From positions 124,001 to 188,000 of the forward strand of contig CADECF010000008.1 in assembly GCA_902825775.1 (NCBI GenBank): a stretch of DNA of 64,000 nt, given 5' to 3'. Under the pieces are notes generated by a model. It was not told the DNA's origin. It saw only the letters and a list, made by a program, of their open reading frames with translations, and ran no database searches. The position numbers were made by a program, and so were the translations under genes. Below, one piece after another: positions 18,230 through 28,261 of the stretch. The DNA is from an uncultured Lysobacteraceae bacterium. Its GTDB lineage: Bacteria > Pseudomonadota > Gammaproteobacteria > Xanthomonadales > Xanthomonadaceae. Each line of letters opens with the position of its first letter. Position 1 is the stretch's first letter.

Positions 18230-18230
18230 G

Positions 18231-19058
18231 CTACGCCGCGCGTGGGAATTTGATGCCGTTCTCGCCCACCAGCCGCAACCGCGGCGGCAGCATCGACAAG
18301 GTTTCACCGGTATGCGACAGCAGCCGCAACGTACCGTCCATGTCCTCGGCCAACGCGGTCAGGCTCTCGACCCAGTCGCCGTCATTGGCGTAGATCAAGC
18401 CGTCGCGCTGGACCAGACCGGCACGATGGATATGGCCGCACACGATGCCGTCGAGCCCGCGCCGGCGCGCGTCGTCCAATCCCGCTTGCACGAAACGCGC
18501 GATGAAGCGTTCGGCGGTGTCGCTCTGGCGCTTGAGGTATTCGGACAGCGACCAGTAGCGGCGGCCGAAGCGCCGGCGCAGGCGATTGAGCACCTGGTTG
18601 CCGGTGAGGATGCGGTAATACAGCCAGTCGCCGAACTTTTCCTTCAGCCCGCCGAAATGGGTGACGCTGTCGTAATCGTCGCCGTGCGTGACCAGCAATC
18701 TGCGGCCATCGGCGGTGACGTGGATGGTGCGCCGCCGTACCTGCATCGCCGGCAGCGCCAGGCCGCAGAACTTGCGTATCGGCCGGTCGTGGTTGCCCGG
18801 GATGTAGACGATTTCGGTACCGGCGCGGCGCAGCTTGTGCAGCATCTCGATCACGCGGTTGTGCGAATGGCCCCACGATGCGCGGCGCTGCGCCATCCAC
18901 CATAGATCGACGATGTCGCCGACCAGGTACAGGCGTGCGCATTCCAGCGTCGACAGGAACATTGCCAACTCGTCGGCGTGGCAATGCTTGGCGCCGAGGT
19001 GGACGTCGGAAATGAAGACCGCCCGCCGCTTGCCGCCGGAGGCGATCGCCGGGCTCAT
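18231..19058 (-). CDS. UDP-2,3-diacylglucosamine diphosphatase-like metallophosphoesterase
   Basis: 275 residues from the ATG overlapping the previous stop (ATGA); the longer ORF lies in the neighbour's coding region. Calcineurin-like motifs: FISDVHLGAKH, GDIVDLW, GNHDRPI, THGDDYD, CGHIHRAG. It is of the longer LpxH2-like branch (with WLYYRILTGNQVLNRLRRRFGRRYWSLSEYLK) seen in Proteobacteria and not the minimal LpxH. Co-transcribed with an acyltransferase fusion, so a lipid phosphate substrate is likely. Confidence 0.85.
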   Translation of the reverse strand: MSPAIASGGKRRAVFISDVHLGAKHCHADELAMFLSTLECARLYLVGDIVDLWWMAQRRASWGHSHNRVIEMLHKLRRAGTEIVYIPGNHDRPIRKFCGLALPAMQVRRRTIHVTADGRRLLVTHGDDYDSVTHFGGLKEKFGDWLYYRILTGNQVLNRLRRRFGRRYWSLSEYLKRQSDTAERFIARFVQAGLDDARRRGLDGIVCGHIHRAGLVQRDGLIYANDGDWVESLTALAEDMDGTLRLLSHTGETLSMLPPRLRLVGENGIKFPRAA

Positions 19059-20752
19059 GCGGCGACCTCTTCGGCCTGCAGGTAGCGCTTGCGCTTTTTC
19101 GGACGCAGCAGGTGCATGTCGACCTCGATCAGTCCATCGATCGAATCGCTGAATTGCGGATCGACGCCGAACGCGAGGAAGCGCGCGCCGCCCGGCTCGC
19201 AAAGCTCCGTGTACTGCTTGTACAGCGTCGGTACCGAGGTGCCCAGCGCGGCCAGATTGTCTTTAAGCACGTTGAATGCGGTCTCGGCATCCATCTCGCC
19301 GAACGACGGCGGCGCGGCGAAATATTCGAATGGCTTGTTGGAAGCGGCCAGCTCATTCCGGCTGCCGTAGTAGCGCTGGTAATAAGCGACCAGCTGCTCG
19401 CGCGCCGCCAGCGGCAGCGCGGCGCTGATCGACACCGGACCGAACAGATAACGCACCTGCGGATGGCGGCGCAGATAGGCGCCGATGCCCTGCCAGAGGT
19501 AGTCCAGGCTGCGGCTGCCCCAATAATCGGGCACCACGAAACTGCGGCCCAGTTCCATGCCCTCGGCCAGATGCGGCAGAGCCTGGTCGGCGTAACGGAA
19601 TAGCGAAGCGGTATACAGCCCGGCCAGGCCCCGCTCGGCCAGCGCGCGCGCGCCGCGCATCACCCGGTAGCCGCCGGCGATGCGTTGCGCTTGCGCGTCC
19701 CACAACACGATCTGCTCGTAGTGCGTGTCGTACGCATCGAGATCGCAATTGCGGCCGGTGCCTTCGCCGACTTGGCGGAAAGTGAATTCGCGCAGGCGAC
19801 CCAGTTCCTGCAGCAGCGGCGAACCGGCGGACAGCTTGGCGGCTCGGATTTGCTTGCCGTCGGCGGTTTCGCCGAGCAATTCGGTGGCTTGCAGCGCGCG
19901 TTGCAGCGCCTCGGCAGCCACCGGTGCCGCCAGCGGTTCGGGCGCGTTCGCAGGCCCGGGACGGCGTTTGCCAAGCGCATACAACGCCTTGCGCACCGTG
20001 CGCAACGCGGTGGTCGAATCGGTTCCGGCATCGATCGTCATCGGCTCGCCGATGCGCAGCGTCAACGGCCGGTGGCCGCGCGCGTACATTTCTCGCGCCA
20101 GCAATGCCGTGCCGGCCGGCTTGAACAGCGCCGAGGCACCGTAGAACAACGCCGAATTGCGCGCCTGGATGCGCACCGGCAGCACAGGCGCGCCGCTCTT
20201 GCGCGCGAAACGCACGAAGCCGCGCTGCCAGCGCCCGTCGCGGACGCCTCGCAGGCCCAACCGCGACACTTCGCCGGCCGGAAACACGATCACGCACTGC
20301 TCCTGCGCCAGCGCCTGCTCGATCGCGCGCAGGCTGTCGCTATTGGCGCGTCCGCCCAGGATGCGCACCGGCAACAACAAGCCCGCCAGCGGCTCGAGCA
20401 TCGAAAGCAGATCGTTGGCGATGATCCGCACGTCGCGTCGCACGCCGCCGACGTGTTGCAGCAGGGCCAGCGCATCGACCGCGCCGGACGGATGGTTGGC
20501 CACGATCAGCAGCCGGCCGCGCTCGGGGATGCGCCCACCCGCTTCCACCGTATAGCGCGCCCGCAAGTGTTCGAGCGAGGCATCGACGAAGGCGAAATCG
20601 CGCAGATGGCCGCTCTCCGCCAGGAAGCCGTCGATGGTGTCGAAGCGCGACCAGCGCCCCAGACCGCGCAGCAACGGCCGCGCGATACCGGCGCGGCGAC
20701 CGCGGAACCAGGTCGGGAATCGTTGCTGCAGGCGTTGTTCGAGCTGGAGCAT
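19055..20752 (-). CDS. Bifunctional acyltransferase fusion, OlsF-like ornithine lipid synthase
   Basis: 565 residues in two domains. N-terminal (about 50-265): PlsC-type acyltransferase with [10 protein letters not shown] and [11 protein letters not shown]-terminal (about 290-550): GNAT-like OlsB domain with [59 protein letters not shown]. In OlsF proteins such a fusion performs both the N- and O-acylation that make ornithine lipids, phosphorus-free membrane lipids used under phosphate limitation. Only assay would show the acceptor amino acid. Confidence 0.82.
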   Translation of the reverse strand: MLQLEQRLQQRFPTWFRGRRAGIARPLLRGLGRWSRFDTIDGFLAESGHLRDFAFVDASLEHLRARYTVEAGGRIPERGRLLIVANHPSGAVDALALLQHVGGVRRDVRIIANDLLSMLEPLAGLLLPVRILGGRANSDSLRAIEQALAQEQCVIVFPAGEVSRLGLRGVRDGRWQRGFVRFARKSGAPVLPVRIQARNSALFYGASALFKPAGTALLAREMYARGHRPLTLRIGEPMTIDAGTDSTTALRTVRKALYALGKRRPGPANAPEPLAAPVAAEALQRALQATELLGETADGKQIRAAKLSAGSPLLQELGRLREFTFRQVGEGTGRNCDLDAYDTHYEQIVLWDAQAQRIAGGYRVMRGARALAERGLAGLYTASLFRYADQALPHLAEGMELGRSFVVPDYWGSRSLDYLWQGIGAYLRRHPQVRYLFGPVSISAALPLAAREQLVAYYQRYYGSRNELAASNKPFEYFAAPPSFGEMDAETAFNVLKDNLAALGTSVPTLYKQYTELCEPGGARFLAFGVDPQFSDSIDGLIEVDMHLLRPKKRKRYLQAEEVAA

Positions 20753-20971
20753 GATGGCTTTGGACGGCCCGTTTGGCCGGCAGCCTGCGCCCGCCCGGCG
20801 ACACCGCCATGGCGGTTTTGCGGCACTGAAATGACAGCGCCCGCGCCGATTTCCTTAACTGCAAGCCAACCCCCGGCACGGCACAATGCAGGCCTGTGTC
20901 CGGCCGTGTATCATTCGCGGCCATCTTTTCATCCGAATAAAGGGATGCGTCCCTTACAGGAGCCTGCGCCG

Positions 20972-22183
20972 ATGTCGAATTACCTCTTCACTTCCGAATC
21001 GGTCTCCGAAGGTCATCCGGACAAGGTCGCCGATCAAATTTCCGACGCCGTGCTGGACGCGATCCTCGCCCAGGACAAGCGCGCGCGCGTGGCCTGCGAA
21101 ACGATGGTGAAGACCGGCGTGGCGATCGTCGCCGGCGAAATCACCACCAGCGCCTGGATCGACCTGGAGGCGCTGACCCGCAAGGTGATCCTGGACATCG
21201 GCTACGACAGCAGCGAAGTCGGCTTCGACGGCGCCACTTGCGGCGTGCTGAATCTGATCGGCAAGCAGTCGCCCGACATCAACCAGGGCGTGGACCGGAA
21301 GAAGCCGGAAGAACAAGGCGCCGGCGACCAGGGCCTGATGTTCGGCTACGCGACCAACGAGACCGACAGCTATATGCCGGCCGCTATCCATCTGTCGCAC
21401 CGCCTGGTCGAACAGCAAGCCAAGGTGCGCAAGGCCAAGAACTCCAAGCTGCCGTGGCTGCGTCCCGACGCCAAGAGCCAGGTCACGCTGCGCTACGAGA
21501 ACGGCAAGGCCTCCGCGATCGACGCGGTGGTGCTGTCGACCCAGCACGATCCGGACGTGAAGCAGAAGGATCTGGTCGAAGCCGTGCGCGAGCACATCCT
21601 CAAGCCCGTGCTGCCGGCCAAGTGGCTGCACAAGGGCACTAAGTTCCACATCAACCCGACCGGCAAGTTCGTGATCGGCGGCCCGGTGGGCGACTGCGGC
21701 CTGACCGGCCGCAAGATCATCGTCGACACCTACGGCGGTTGGGCCCGCCACGGCGGCGGCGCGTTTTCGGGCAAGGATCCGTCGAAGGTCGACCGCTCGG
21801 CCGCCTACGCCGCGCGCTACGTCGCCAAGAATGTCGTCGCGGCCGGTTTGGCCGACCGTTGCGAAGTGCAGGTGAGCTACGCGATCGGCGTGGCCGAGCC
21901 GACTTCGATCTCGGTCACCACGTTCGGCACCGGCAAGATCGCCGACGAGAAGATCGAAAAGCTGATCCGCAAGCATTTCGACCTGCGTCCGTACGGCATC
22001 ATCAAGATGCTCGACCTGATCCACCCGATGTACCAGGACACCGCCGCTTACGGCCATTTCGGTCGCAAGCCGAAGCAGATCAGCTACACCGACTCGGCCG
22101 GCAAGAAGCACAACGCCACTGCGTTCTCGTGGGAGTTGACCGATAAGGCCGACGAGCTGCGCAAGGCGGCTGGGATCAAGTAA
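20972..22183 (+). CDS. metK: S-adenosylmethionine synthase
   Basis: 403 residues. Hallmarks: [21 protein letters not shown] (ATP site), [16 protein letters not shown], and the Gly-rich loop [22 protein letters not shown]. It makes SAM from methionine and ATP. The ATG follows ACAGGAG; a small hairpin AGGGATGCGTCCCT lies about 20 bases upstream. With ahcY and metF it forms the local methionine cycle set, although two unrelated genes now separate metK from ahcY. Confidence 0.96.
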   Translation: MSNYLFTSESVSEGHPDKVADQISDAVLDAILAQDKRARVACETMVKTGVAIVAGEITTSAWIDLEALTRKVILDIGYDSSEVGFDGATCGVLNLIGKQSPDINQGVDRKKPEEQGAGDQGLMFGYATNETDSYMPAAIHLSHRLVEQQAKVRKAKNSKLPWLRPDAKSQVTLRYENGKASAIDAVVLSTQHDPDVKQKDLVEAVREHILKPVLPAKWLHKGTKFHINPTGKFVIGGPVGDCGLTGRKIIVDTYGGWARHGGGAFSGKDPSKVDRSAAYAARYVAKNVVAAGLADRCEVQVSYAIGVAEPTSISVTTFGTGKIADEKIEKLIRKHFDLRPYGIIKMLDLIHPMYQDTAAYGHFGRKPKQISYTDSAGKKHNATAFSWELTDKADELRKAAGIK

Positions 22184-22201
22184 GCCTGTTTTGCATTGAA
22201 G

Positions 22202-22230
22202 AAAAAGCCGCGCGCATGCGCGGCTTTTTT
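22202..22230. terminator. Bidirectional terminator after metK
   Basis: AAAAAGCCGCGC, short loop, GCGCGGCTTTTTT: perfect stem with A-run before and T-run after. Confidence 0.92.
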
Positions 22231-22232
22231 AT

Positions 22233-22376
22233 TCCTTCTCCCTTCGGGAGAAGGTGCCCGAAGGGCGGATGAGGGTACGGTGAGCGACGGTTGTTGAAGG
22301 TTGCAACGCGATCTTCAATCTTGCAACTTCGCCGAACCCTCACCCCAACCCCTCTCCCGACGGGAGAGGGGCTCAC
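22233..22376. repeat. Intergenic CCTTCTCCC/GGGAGAAGG element
   Basis: Two palindromes, CCTTCTCCCTTCGGGAGAAGG and CCCCTCTCCCGACGGGAGAGGGG, face each other with GCGGATGAGGG and ACCCTCACCCC arms between. This composite hairpin is common between xanthomonad genes. No ORF inside. Confidence 0.75.
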
Positions 22377-22381
22377 AGCGC

Positions 22382-24082
22382 TCAGCCGTTCTTGATCTCC
22401 ATCGCGATCGGCTCGCCATGCGAATCCACCGCCAGCTTGCCATCGGCGCCGTCGGAGATGCGGCTCAAAGTCTCGGTGAACAAACGCGGATCGCCGGTGC
22501 CCAGATTGCGAACCAAGTTGATGGCGAAATCGAGCGTGGTCTGCGACGGCATGCCGCCATAGCCGCCGACCAGGCTTTGCAGGTCGTGCGACGCCGAAGT
22601 CGGCTGGCCGTCGACCGCGGTGGCCTGGATCGCGCCGTGCGTCTGCGTCATCAGATCCTGCAGCTGCGCCTCGGTAAAGGTGACGGTGACTTTGCCGGCC
22701 TCTGCCGGACCATCGCCGCGGAACTGTCCGGACCAGGCTTCGTTGAGGAAGAAGGCTTCGGTCTCGCCGGCCTCGATCGTGAACGAGTAAGTGCGCTCGG
22801 AAACGATCTCGTTGCCGGACGCGTCGAAGCGCTGCACCACCTGCAGCGGCACGTTGTCCGAATACTGCAGATTGATCGCGTACGTGTACGAGCCGTCCGG
22901 GAAGGTCGTCTTCACGAACGCGCCGGTATTGCGCTGGCCGGCGAGGTCCACACCGAACGGACCCGCTTCGACCTTCAAACGCGTCTGCGAAGACACGTCC
23001 ACGCGCTCGACGGTCTGCACGTTGGTGACGCCGGGCGTCTCGTGCGCGATCTGCCCGCTCCACAGGAAATGTTCGTACGCCGCTTGGCTGTTCGGGTTGG
23101 ACAGGTCGAACGTAGCCGCCTGCAGCTTCGCATCGGACAGGATGTCCTGGCGGCCGACGATCGCGGTCAGATCGCCCCATTTGCCGCCCACGCCCTGGAA
23201 CGATTCGATCACCTCGGTCGGGCCGGTCAGTACGGTGACGCTGTCGCCGTGGCGCGTGACGCTGTAGGTAACGCCGCTGGCTTCGAGTTGGTTGGACTGC
23301 GTGGCGACGTGCTTGAACGAACCGGCGAACGCCGTGCTGGCGAAGCTCTGCCCGTCCATCGTGATGGTGGCGCCGTCCGGAATCGTGCTCGGATCGGTCG
23401 GATCGATCGTCGCCGCGACCGCGGGATTCTGGTTCTCGCCCGGCAGGATGACCTTGTACTTGAAGCGCGTGCCGGCGCTGACGCTGGCCTCGAGCTCCAG
23501 GCCACCCTTGCCGCCGGTTTCGCCTTTGCCTTTCACGCCGACGTCGGCGACGAACTCCACCGACACTTCGGTATTGCCGTTCTTGTTGGCGAAGCCTGCG
23601 GTGTATTCGCGCTTGTTGGTCAGTTCGAACTGGACGCCGCCGGTGCCGGGCTTGTCGATGCCGAACGGATCCTGTTTGCGGCTGTTGGCGAGTTCGGCCT
23701 GCTGCTCCTGGGTCAGCTTGATGGTGCCGTCGGCCGGATTGAAGGTGACGTTGCCGGCCGTGTATTCGCTGTCCGGCGACGGAAACCCGGGATTGACCGA
23801 ACTGCTGTCGATCGGATCCTCGGTCACGCTCTGCGACGCGGCAGGGATCGTCAACACGTCGCCGGACCACATCACATCGCCGCCGTTCTGGGCGTCGTCG
23901 CGGCGGCGCGGGGACGGATCTTGGAAAATCTGCGGGTTGGCGTCGCGGATCGCCTGCGGGGTGACGCCGTAGCGGTCGGCGATGTCGCTCAGTTTTTCGC
24001 CTGGGGCGACCGTATGGCTTTGGGTGTAGCTCTGCGGCTGCGCGACGCCGCCGCCACCGTCGATATAAGCGAGATTGACCAT
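22382..24082 (-). CDS. Large hypothetical protein with N-terminal LysM domain, no signal peptide
   Basis: 566 residues. A LysM domain occupies about residues 22-80 (SHTVAPGEKLSDIADRYGVTPQAIRDANPQIF, then DVLTIP). The rest is unrecognised: a Gly-rich segment (DVGVKGKGETGGKGGLELEASVSAG), many beta-strand-like stretches, and a C-terminal part with DFAINLVRNLGTGDPRLFTETLSRISDGADGKL. There is no N-terminal signal, yet LysM binds peptidoglycan, so a non-Sec export route is plausible. GAAAGGAATCG precedes the ATG. A terminator separates it from the upstream gene, so it has its own promoter, with the palindrome at 24155. Confidence 0.78.
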   Translation of the reverse strand: MVNLAYIDGGGGVAQPQSYTQSHTVAPGEKLSDIADRYGVTPQAIRDANPQIFQDPSPRRRDDAQNGGDVMWSGDVLTIPAASQSVTEDPIDSSSVNPGFPSPDSEYTAGNVTFNPADGTIKLTQEQQAELANSRKQDPFGIDKPGTGGVQFELTNKREYTAGFANKNGNTEVSVEFVADVGVKGKGETGGKGGLELEASVSAGTRFKYKVILPGENQNPAVAATIDPTDPSTIPDGATITMDGQSFASTAFAGSFKHVATQSNQLEASGVTYSVTRHGDSVTVLTGPTEVIESFQGVGGKWGDLTAIVGRQDILSDAKLQAATFDLSNPNSQAAYEHFLWSGQIAHETPGVTNVQTVERVDVSSQTRLKVEAGPFGVDLAGQRNTGAFVKTTFPDGSYTYAINLQYSDNVPLQVVQRFDASGNEIVSERTYSFTIEAGETEAFFLNEAWSGQFRGDGPAEAGKVTVTFTEAQLQDLMTQTHGAIQATAVDGQPTSASHDLQSLVGGYGGMPSQTTLDFAINLVRNLGTGDPRLFTETLSRISDGADGKLAVDSHGEPIAMEIKNG

Positions 24083-24154
24083 TAAATCGATTCCTTTCTT
24101 TGTTGCAGTCTCATGTCGCGCAATAGGTTAGCGGCACGACGCTATCGAAGAGCC

Positions 24155-24170
24155 CTGGGGAAAACCCTAG
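24155..24170. promoter_or_regulatory. Candidate operator, 16-bp imperfect palindrome (copy 1)
   Basis: CTGGGGAAAACCCTAG, about 73 bases upstream of the LysM gene start. It shares the half-site layout AGGG-N4-CCC with the copy upstream of the next gene (26388). No known regulator is assigned. Confidence 0.45.
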
Positions 24171-24272
24171 TGAGCGGCGAACGCATCTCCAGCGACGATG
24201 AATGCGCGAATTGCGCGCCATTGGCTCCATCGCAGGCCCTTTCAACGGACAGAACGGCTCCGCCATCGGTTC

Positions 24273-24304
24273 AAAAAAATGCGCCGGGCCTCCACCCGGC
24301 GCAT
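24273..24304 (-). terminator. Terminator of the HrpF/NolX-like gene
   Basis: Ten-base stem ATGCGCCGGG / CCCGGCGCAT with a 6-base loop; on the minus strand it is followed by a run of seven T. Confidence 0.9.
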
Positions 24305-24320
24305 CGTTCCCTGCGCACGC

Positions 24321-26327
24321 TTATTGGGCGGCAGGATTGCTGTCGACGTTCTCGTAACTGGCCAACAGAGACGCCAGATAATCGCGTTCGTTGTCGACAT
24401 TGATCACTTCCGACAATTCCTGGGTCAGGCCCGACAACGCCCCGTCGGCGTGCAGGTCGGGGAATTTCTCCAGCAGCAGCGCCGCGGCCTGATCGCTCAG
24501 GCCTTCGCGCATCATGGTTTCGATCTCGCCTTTGATCGCGCCGAAGGTTTCCGAGCTGGTGATCGAATCGGGCAGGATCGTCGACACCACGTTGCCTCCC
24601 GGCAACAGCTTCAAACCGTCCTGTCCCAGCGCCCAGGCCAGATCGAGGCCGAATTCCAGGCCCTTCTGCTGCGCGGCATGCTTGTCGCTCGCGACCTGGG
24701 TGGCCTGTTCGAGCCCGTTGTCGATATGGCCCAGCACGCTGCCTGCGATATGGGTCATTTCCGCTTGATTGCGACCGTATTTGGCGAGGAAGTCGGTGTC
24801 GCTGAGGGTGTTGACGTCGTTGACGATCGTGCTCAGCTTGTCGACCAGGAATTGGCTGGTGGCATCGCGCGAAGCGCCTGTGGGATCGGTGAACAGCACG
24901 TTCTGGGCGAAGTTCTCCAAGGCTTTCGGGAACGGATGTTCGTCGTCGAAGCGGGCGCCGTTGGTGCTGGTGGCTTCGTCGACCATGCGGTCGAAGTCGG
25001 ACATCAGGATCCGCGACAGGCCATCCTTGAGCATCGTGTTGTCCTGCCACTGGTCGCGGTTCGCGTCCAAGCCGTTAGAGGCGCTATAGAACACGTCGTC
25101 GCGCACCGATTGCAGCGCCGAGTAGCTGTACGGCGGCGGCGGCAGGAAACGATCGGGCCCGCCGCGATAGGTGCTATCGAAGCTGAGCGTGTTGACCAGC
25201 CGCGCGACGCCGTCGTACGCCACTTCCTGGCCGATGATCCCGCGCGATTCGGGATCTATCAGCCGCGCCTGTTCGGCATCCGACGTGTAGGCATCGAAGG
25301 AGGCGACCTGGGTCGGATTGGCCATCGCCAGCGTGATGAACCGATCGATCGTGCCGCCTTCCGCACCGCCGTCGGCCTGCAGGTCGATCAAACGACTGAC
25401 TTGGTTCTCGGTGCCGGTCTGGCTGAGCACGTACGCACCCGCGGCGGCGAGGCTTTCGCGATCGCCGTCGCTGAGCCGGCCGATGGCGTCGTCGGAGAAT
25501 TGGAATTGCCGGTTGGCGACATCCTGGCCGGCGAGCGCGAGTTCGCTGGTGGCGCGGAAGAACGCATTCTTCATGTCCTGCGCGCGGCGCCCTTCCAAGC
25601 CGCCGAACAATTGCGCGACGCCTGTATTGAGGTCGCCGCGTTCCATGGCCCAATGCTCGACCATGCGTGCGATATCGGCATCGTTGAAGCGGCCGCTCTC
25701 GTACATGCCGGTCAGAGCATCTCGGACGGCCTCGATTTCGCCGTTGGCGTACTCGGCCGACAGGCCGTCGTAGCGCCCGGGATCGGCGACGTTGCTTAAA
25801 TAGTTCGCCGTTTGCTCGGCACCGAGCGCGGCGAAGTAATCCTGCAGCCACTGCGGATCGTCCTGATGGTCGCGCACGAAATGCATGAACTGGCTGGTGG
25901 CCGAGGCTTCGGTATCGCCCATACCGCCTTGCGCGACGTTTTCGGTCTGCGCGGCAGCGGCGGCGGGATCGTCGAAATCCGGCGACGTGCCTTCCGGAAT
26001 GGCCGGCGCGTCGCTGACGAAAGTTGCGGTGTCGTCGAACAGCGGCGAATCGGCGACCACGGCATCGAGGTCGCCGCGCGTGATGTCGCCGTCGGCTTCG
26101 TACAAGCCGCCGCCGTCCTTGCCGGTGTCCAGGCGCGCGTAGACATCTGGATGATCCAACAGATACTGCGCCGCGGCGCGCTGCTCGGCGCTGTATTGCG
26201 AGCCGTTGGCGACCGCTTCGATATCTTCGCGGCTGACTTTGCCGTCGGTGCTGCCGCCGTGGGCAGCCGTATCGAAGGTGTCGAAATGGCGCTGGAAATT
26301 GACGACGTTGGTATCGAGTTCGGGCAT
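24321..26327 (-). CDS. Large HrpF/NolX-like protein with EF-hand-like N-terminus
   Basis: 668 residues, no signal peptide and no clear membrane helix apart from a weak hydrophobic stretch near 570-600. The N-terminus has paired acidic loops, DTAAHGGSTDGKVSREDIE (residues 19-37) and DTGKDGGGLYEADGDITRGD (67-86), separated by AEQRAAAQYLLDHPDVYARL. This arrangement recalls the repeated module of HrpF/NolX type III translocon proteins and EF-hands. The middle and C-terminus are not recognised. Proteins of this layout are likely secreted, but which secretion system serves it is not visible here. Confidence 0.75.
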   Translation of the reverse strand: MPELDTNVVNFQRHFDTFDTAAHGGSTDGKVSREDIEAVANGSQYSAEQRAAAQYLLDHPDVYARLDTGKDGGGLYEADGDITRGDLDAVVADSPLFDDTATFVSDAPAIPEGTSPDFDDPAAAAAQTENVAQGGMGDTEASATSQFMHFVRDHQDDPQWLQDYFAALGAEQTANYLSNVADPGRYDGLSAEYANGEIEAVRDALTGMYESGRFNDADIARMVEHWAMERGDLNTGVAQLFGGLEGRRAQDMKNAFFRATSELALAGQDVANRQFQFSDDAIGRLSDGDRESLAAAGAYVLSQTGTENQVSRLIDLQADGGAEGGTIDRFITLAMANPTQVASFDAYTSDAEQARLIDPESRGIIGQEVAYDGVARLVNTLSFDSTYRGGPDRFLPPPPYSYSALQSVRDDVFYSASNGLDANRDQWQDNTMLKDGLSRILMSDFDRMVDEATSTNGARFDDEHPFPKALENFAQNVLFTDPTGASRDATSQFLVDKLSTIVNDVNTLSDTDFLAKYGRNQAEMTHIAGSVLGHIDNGLEQATQVASDKHAAQQKGLEFGLDLAWALGQDGLKLLPGGNVVSTILPDSITSSETFGAIKGEIETMMREGLSDQAAALLLEKFPDLHADGALSGLTQELSEVINVDNERDYLASLLASYENVDSNPAAQ

Positions 26328-26387
26328 GGCGGCGTCCCTCGAGCGGAGGATGACCCGATACTAGAACTGCGCCCGGATCGCGATCAG

Positions 26388-26403
26388 CTAGGGCTAACCC
26401 TCG
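26388..26403. promoter_or_regulatory. Candidate operator, 16-bp imperfect palindrome (copy 2)
   Basis: CTAGGGCTAACCCTCG, about 61 bases upstream of the HrpF/NolX-like gene. A third AACCC half site follows directly. It shares the AGGG-N4-CCC architecture with copy 1, at a similar distance from a start codon. Confidence 0.45.
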
Positions 26404-26504
26404 TAAACCCTTGTTTGGAAAGGCTGAATAGGGCGCAGAGGCCGCTACGCCGGGCGCCCGGACATATCCTTTCATCGCGAGAAAGCGATAGAATTACGCC
26501 CCTG

Positions 26505-26598
26505 CCCCGCCGAGGGGCGCTGCGACTGTTGGCGTGCCCCCGGGTGCGTAAAAAACAGCCAGGCTCGGCGAGGTTCCACTTCAACGGCGCCCGTTAAT
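26505..26598 (+). promoter_or_regulatory. SAH riboswitch upstream of ahcY
   Basis: The conserved core is present: GCCGAGGGGCGCTGCGAC at 26509, CAGCCAGGCTCGGC at 26556, and TCAACGGCGCCC at 26581. GCCGAG pairs with CTCGGC and GGGCGC with GCGCCC, which reproduces the two nested stems of the class. SAH riboswitches turn on ahcY when S-adenosylhomocysteine builds up. It fills most of the 324-base gap before ahcY. Confidence 0.93.
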
Positions 26599-26651
26599 GC
26601 GAGCCCAAGCCTTCTCGAAAGAAGGCGGACTCCCAACAACGGAGCAACATC

Positions 26652-28082
26652 ATGAACGCTGTCGTCAAAACCTTCTCGACCGAGGGCGATTACAAAGTCG
26701 CCGACATCAAACTCGCCGATTGGGGCCGCAAGGAAATCGATATCGCCGAGCACGAGATGCCGGGCCTGATGTCGATCCGCAATAAGCACGCTTCCGCCAA
26801 GCCGCTGAAGGGCGTGCGCGTCACCGGCTCGCTGCACATGACCATCCAGACCGCGGTGCTGATCGAAACGCTGAAGGACATCGGCGCCGACGTGCGCTGG
26901 GCCTCGTGCAACATCTTCTCGACCCAGGACCATGCCGCCGCCGCGATCGCCGCGACCGGTACGCCGGTGTTCGCGTGGAAGGGCGAGTCGCTGGAAGAAT
27001 ATTGGGACTGCACGCTCGATGCGGTGACGTTCCCCGGCGGCAAGGGTCCGGAGCTGGTCGTCGACGACGGCGGCGACGTGACCCTGCTGATCCACAAGGG
27101 CTACGAACTCGAACAGGGTTCGAAGTGGGTCGACGAGCCGGCCTCTTCGCATGAGGAAGGCGTCATCAAGAACCTGCTCAAGCGCGTCGCCAAGGAACGC
27201 CCCGGTTTCTGGACCAATGTGGTCAAGGATTGGAAGGGCGTTTCGGAAGAAACCACCACCGGCGTGCACCGTCTTTACCAGATCGCCGAACAGGGCAAGC
27301 TGCTGGTGCCTGCGATCAACGTCAACGACTCGGTCACCAAGTCCAAGTTCGACAACCTGTACGGCTGCCGCGAGTCGCTGGCCGACGGCCTGAAGCGCGC
27401 GATGGACGTGATGCTGGCCGGCAAGGTCGCGGTCGTGTGCGGCTACGGCGACGTCGGCAAGGGCTCGGCGCACTCGCTGCGCGCTTACGGCGCGCGCGTG
27501 ATCGTCACCGAAATCGACCCGATCTGCGCGCTGCAGGCGGCGATGGAAGGCTTCGAAGTCGCGCCGGTCGAGGACACCCTGGGCACCGCCGACATCTACG
27601 TCACCACCACCGGCAACAAGGACGTGCTGACGCTCAAGCACATGCAGTCGATGAAGAACCAGGCCATCGTCTGCAACATCGGCCACTTCGACAACGAAAT
27701 CCAGGTCGATGCGCTGAACGCCTCGGGCGCCAAGAAGATCAACATCAAACCGCAGGTCGACAAGTACGTGATCGCCCCGGGCAAGGAAATCTTCCTGCTC
27801 GCCGAAGGCCGCCTGGTGAATCTGGGTTGCGCGACCGGCCATCCGAGCTTCGTGATGTCCAACTCGTTCTCCAACCAAACGCTCGCGCAGATCGACCTGT
27901 GGGCGAACAAGGACAAGTACGAGAAGACCGTGTACCGCCTGCCGAAGGCGCTGGACGAGGAAGTGGCGCGCCTGCACCTGGAGAAGATCGGCGTGAAGCT
28001 GACCAAGCTGACCCAGGAACAGGCCGATTACCTCGGCGTGGCGGTGGAAGGTCCGTACAAGCCGGATCATTACCGCTACTGA
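26652..28082 (+). CDS. ahcY: Adenosylhomocysteinase
   Basis: 476 residues. Matches throughout: [36 protein letters not shown], the NAD-binding [17 protein letters not shown], and the terminal Lys-Pro-Asp-His-Tyr-Arg-Tyr. It splits SAH to homocysteine and adenosine, relieving inhibition of methyltransferases. GGAG lies 7 bases before ATG. Controlled by the upstream riboswitch; metF follows. Confidence 0.97.
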   Translation: MNAVVKTFSTEGDYKVADIKLADWGRKEIDIAEHEMPGLMSIRNKHASAKPLKGVRVTGSLHMTIQTAVLIETLKDIGADVRWASCNIFSTQDHAAAAIAATGTPVFAWKGESLEEYWDCTLDAVTFPGGKGPELVVDDGGDVTLLIHKGYELEQGSKWVDEPASSHEEGVIKNLLKRVAKERPGFWTNVVKDWKGVSEETTTGVHRLYQIAEQGKLLVPAINVNDSVTKSKFDNLYGCRESLADGLKRAMDVMLAGKVAVVCGYGDVGKGSAHSLRAYGARVIVTEIDPICALQAAMEGFEVAPVEDTLGTADIYVTTTGNKDVLTLKHMQSMKNQAIVCNIGHFDNEIQVDALNASGAKKINIKPQVDKYVIAPGKEIFLLAEGRLVNLGCATGHPSFVMSNSFSNQTLAQIDLWANKDKYEKTVYRLPKALDEEVARLHLEKIGVKLTKLTQEQADYLGVAVEGPYKPDHYRY

Positions 28083-28091
28083 TGCCTGAAG

Positions 28092-28201
28092 CCCTCTCCC
28101 GCTTGCGGGAGAGGGTTGGGTGAGGGCGCGCGGACTTGCATGGTAGCGCCGTCGCTGGCTGGTGAAACAAAGTCACTGGATCCCCGCCTTCGCGGGGATG
28201 A
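28092..28201. repeat. Two intergenic hairpin repeats between ahcY and metF
   Basis: CCCTCTCCCGCTTGCGGGAGAGGG (start 28092) belongs to the element seen at 22233. ATCCCCGCCTTCGCGGGGAT near 28179 is a second, unrelated dispersed palindrome. Either may act as a terminator-like or mRNA-stabilising structure. Confidence 0.75.
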
Positions 28202-28261
28202 CAGCTAAAAAAACGCGAAACAAAAAAACCGGCTCCGGCCGGGTCCGCTCCGGAGCAAGCG

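Noticed and set aside
20940-20970. SAM riboswitch before metK
   Set aside because: Only a small hairpin AGGGATGCGTCCCT is present; none of the conserved SAM-class cores can be found.
19685-20971. Long plus-strand N-terminal extension of metK
   Set aside because: It is the antisense of the OlsF-like gene; the MetK family start at 20972 has the ribosome site.
24100-24230. Possible PIP box (HrpX-type TTCGC-N15-TTCGC) upstream of the LysM gene
   Set aside because: The two TTCGC elements are 24 bases apart, not 15.
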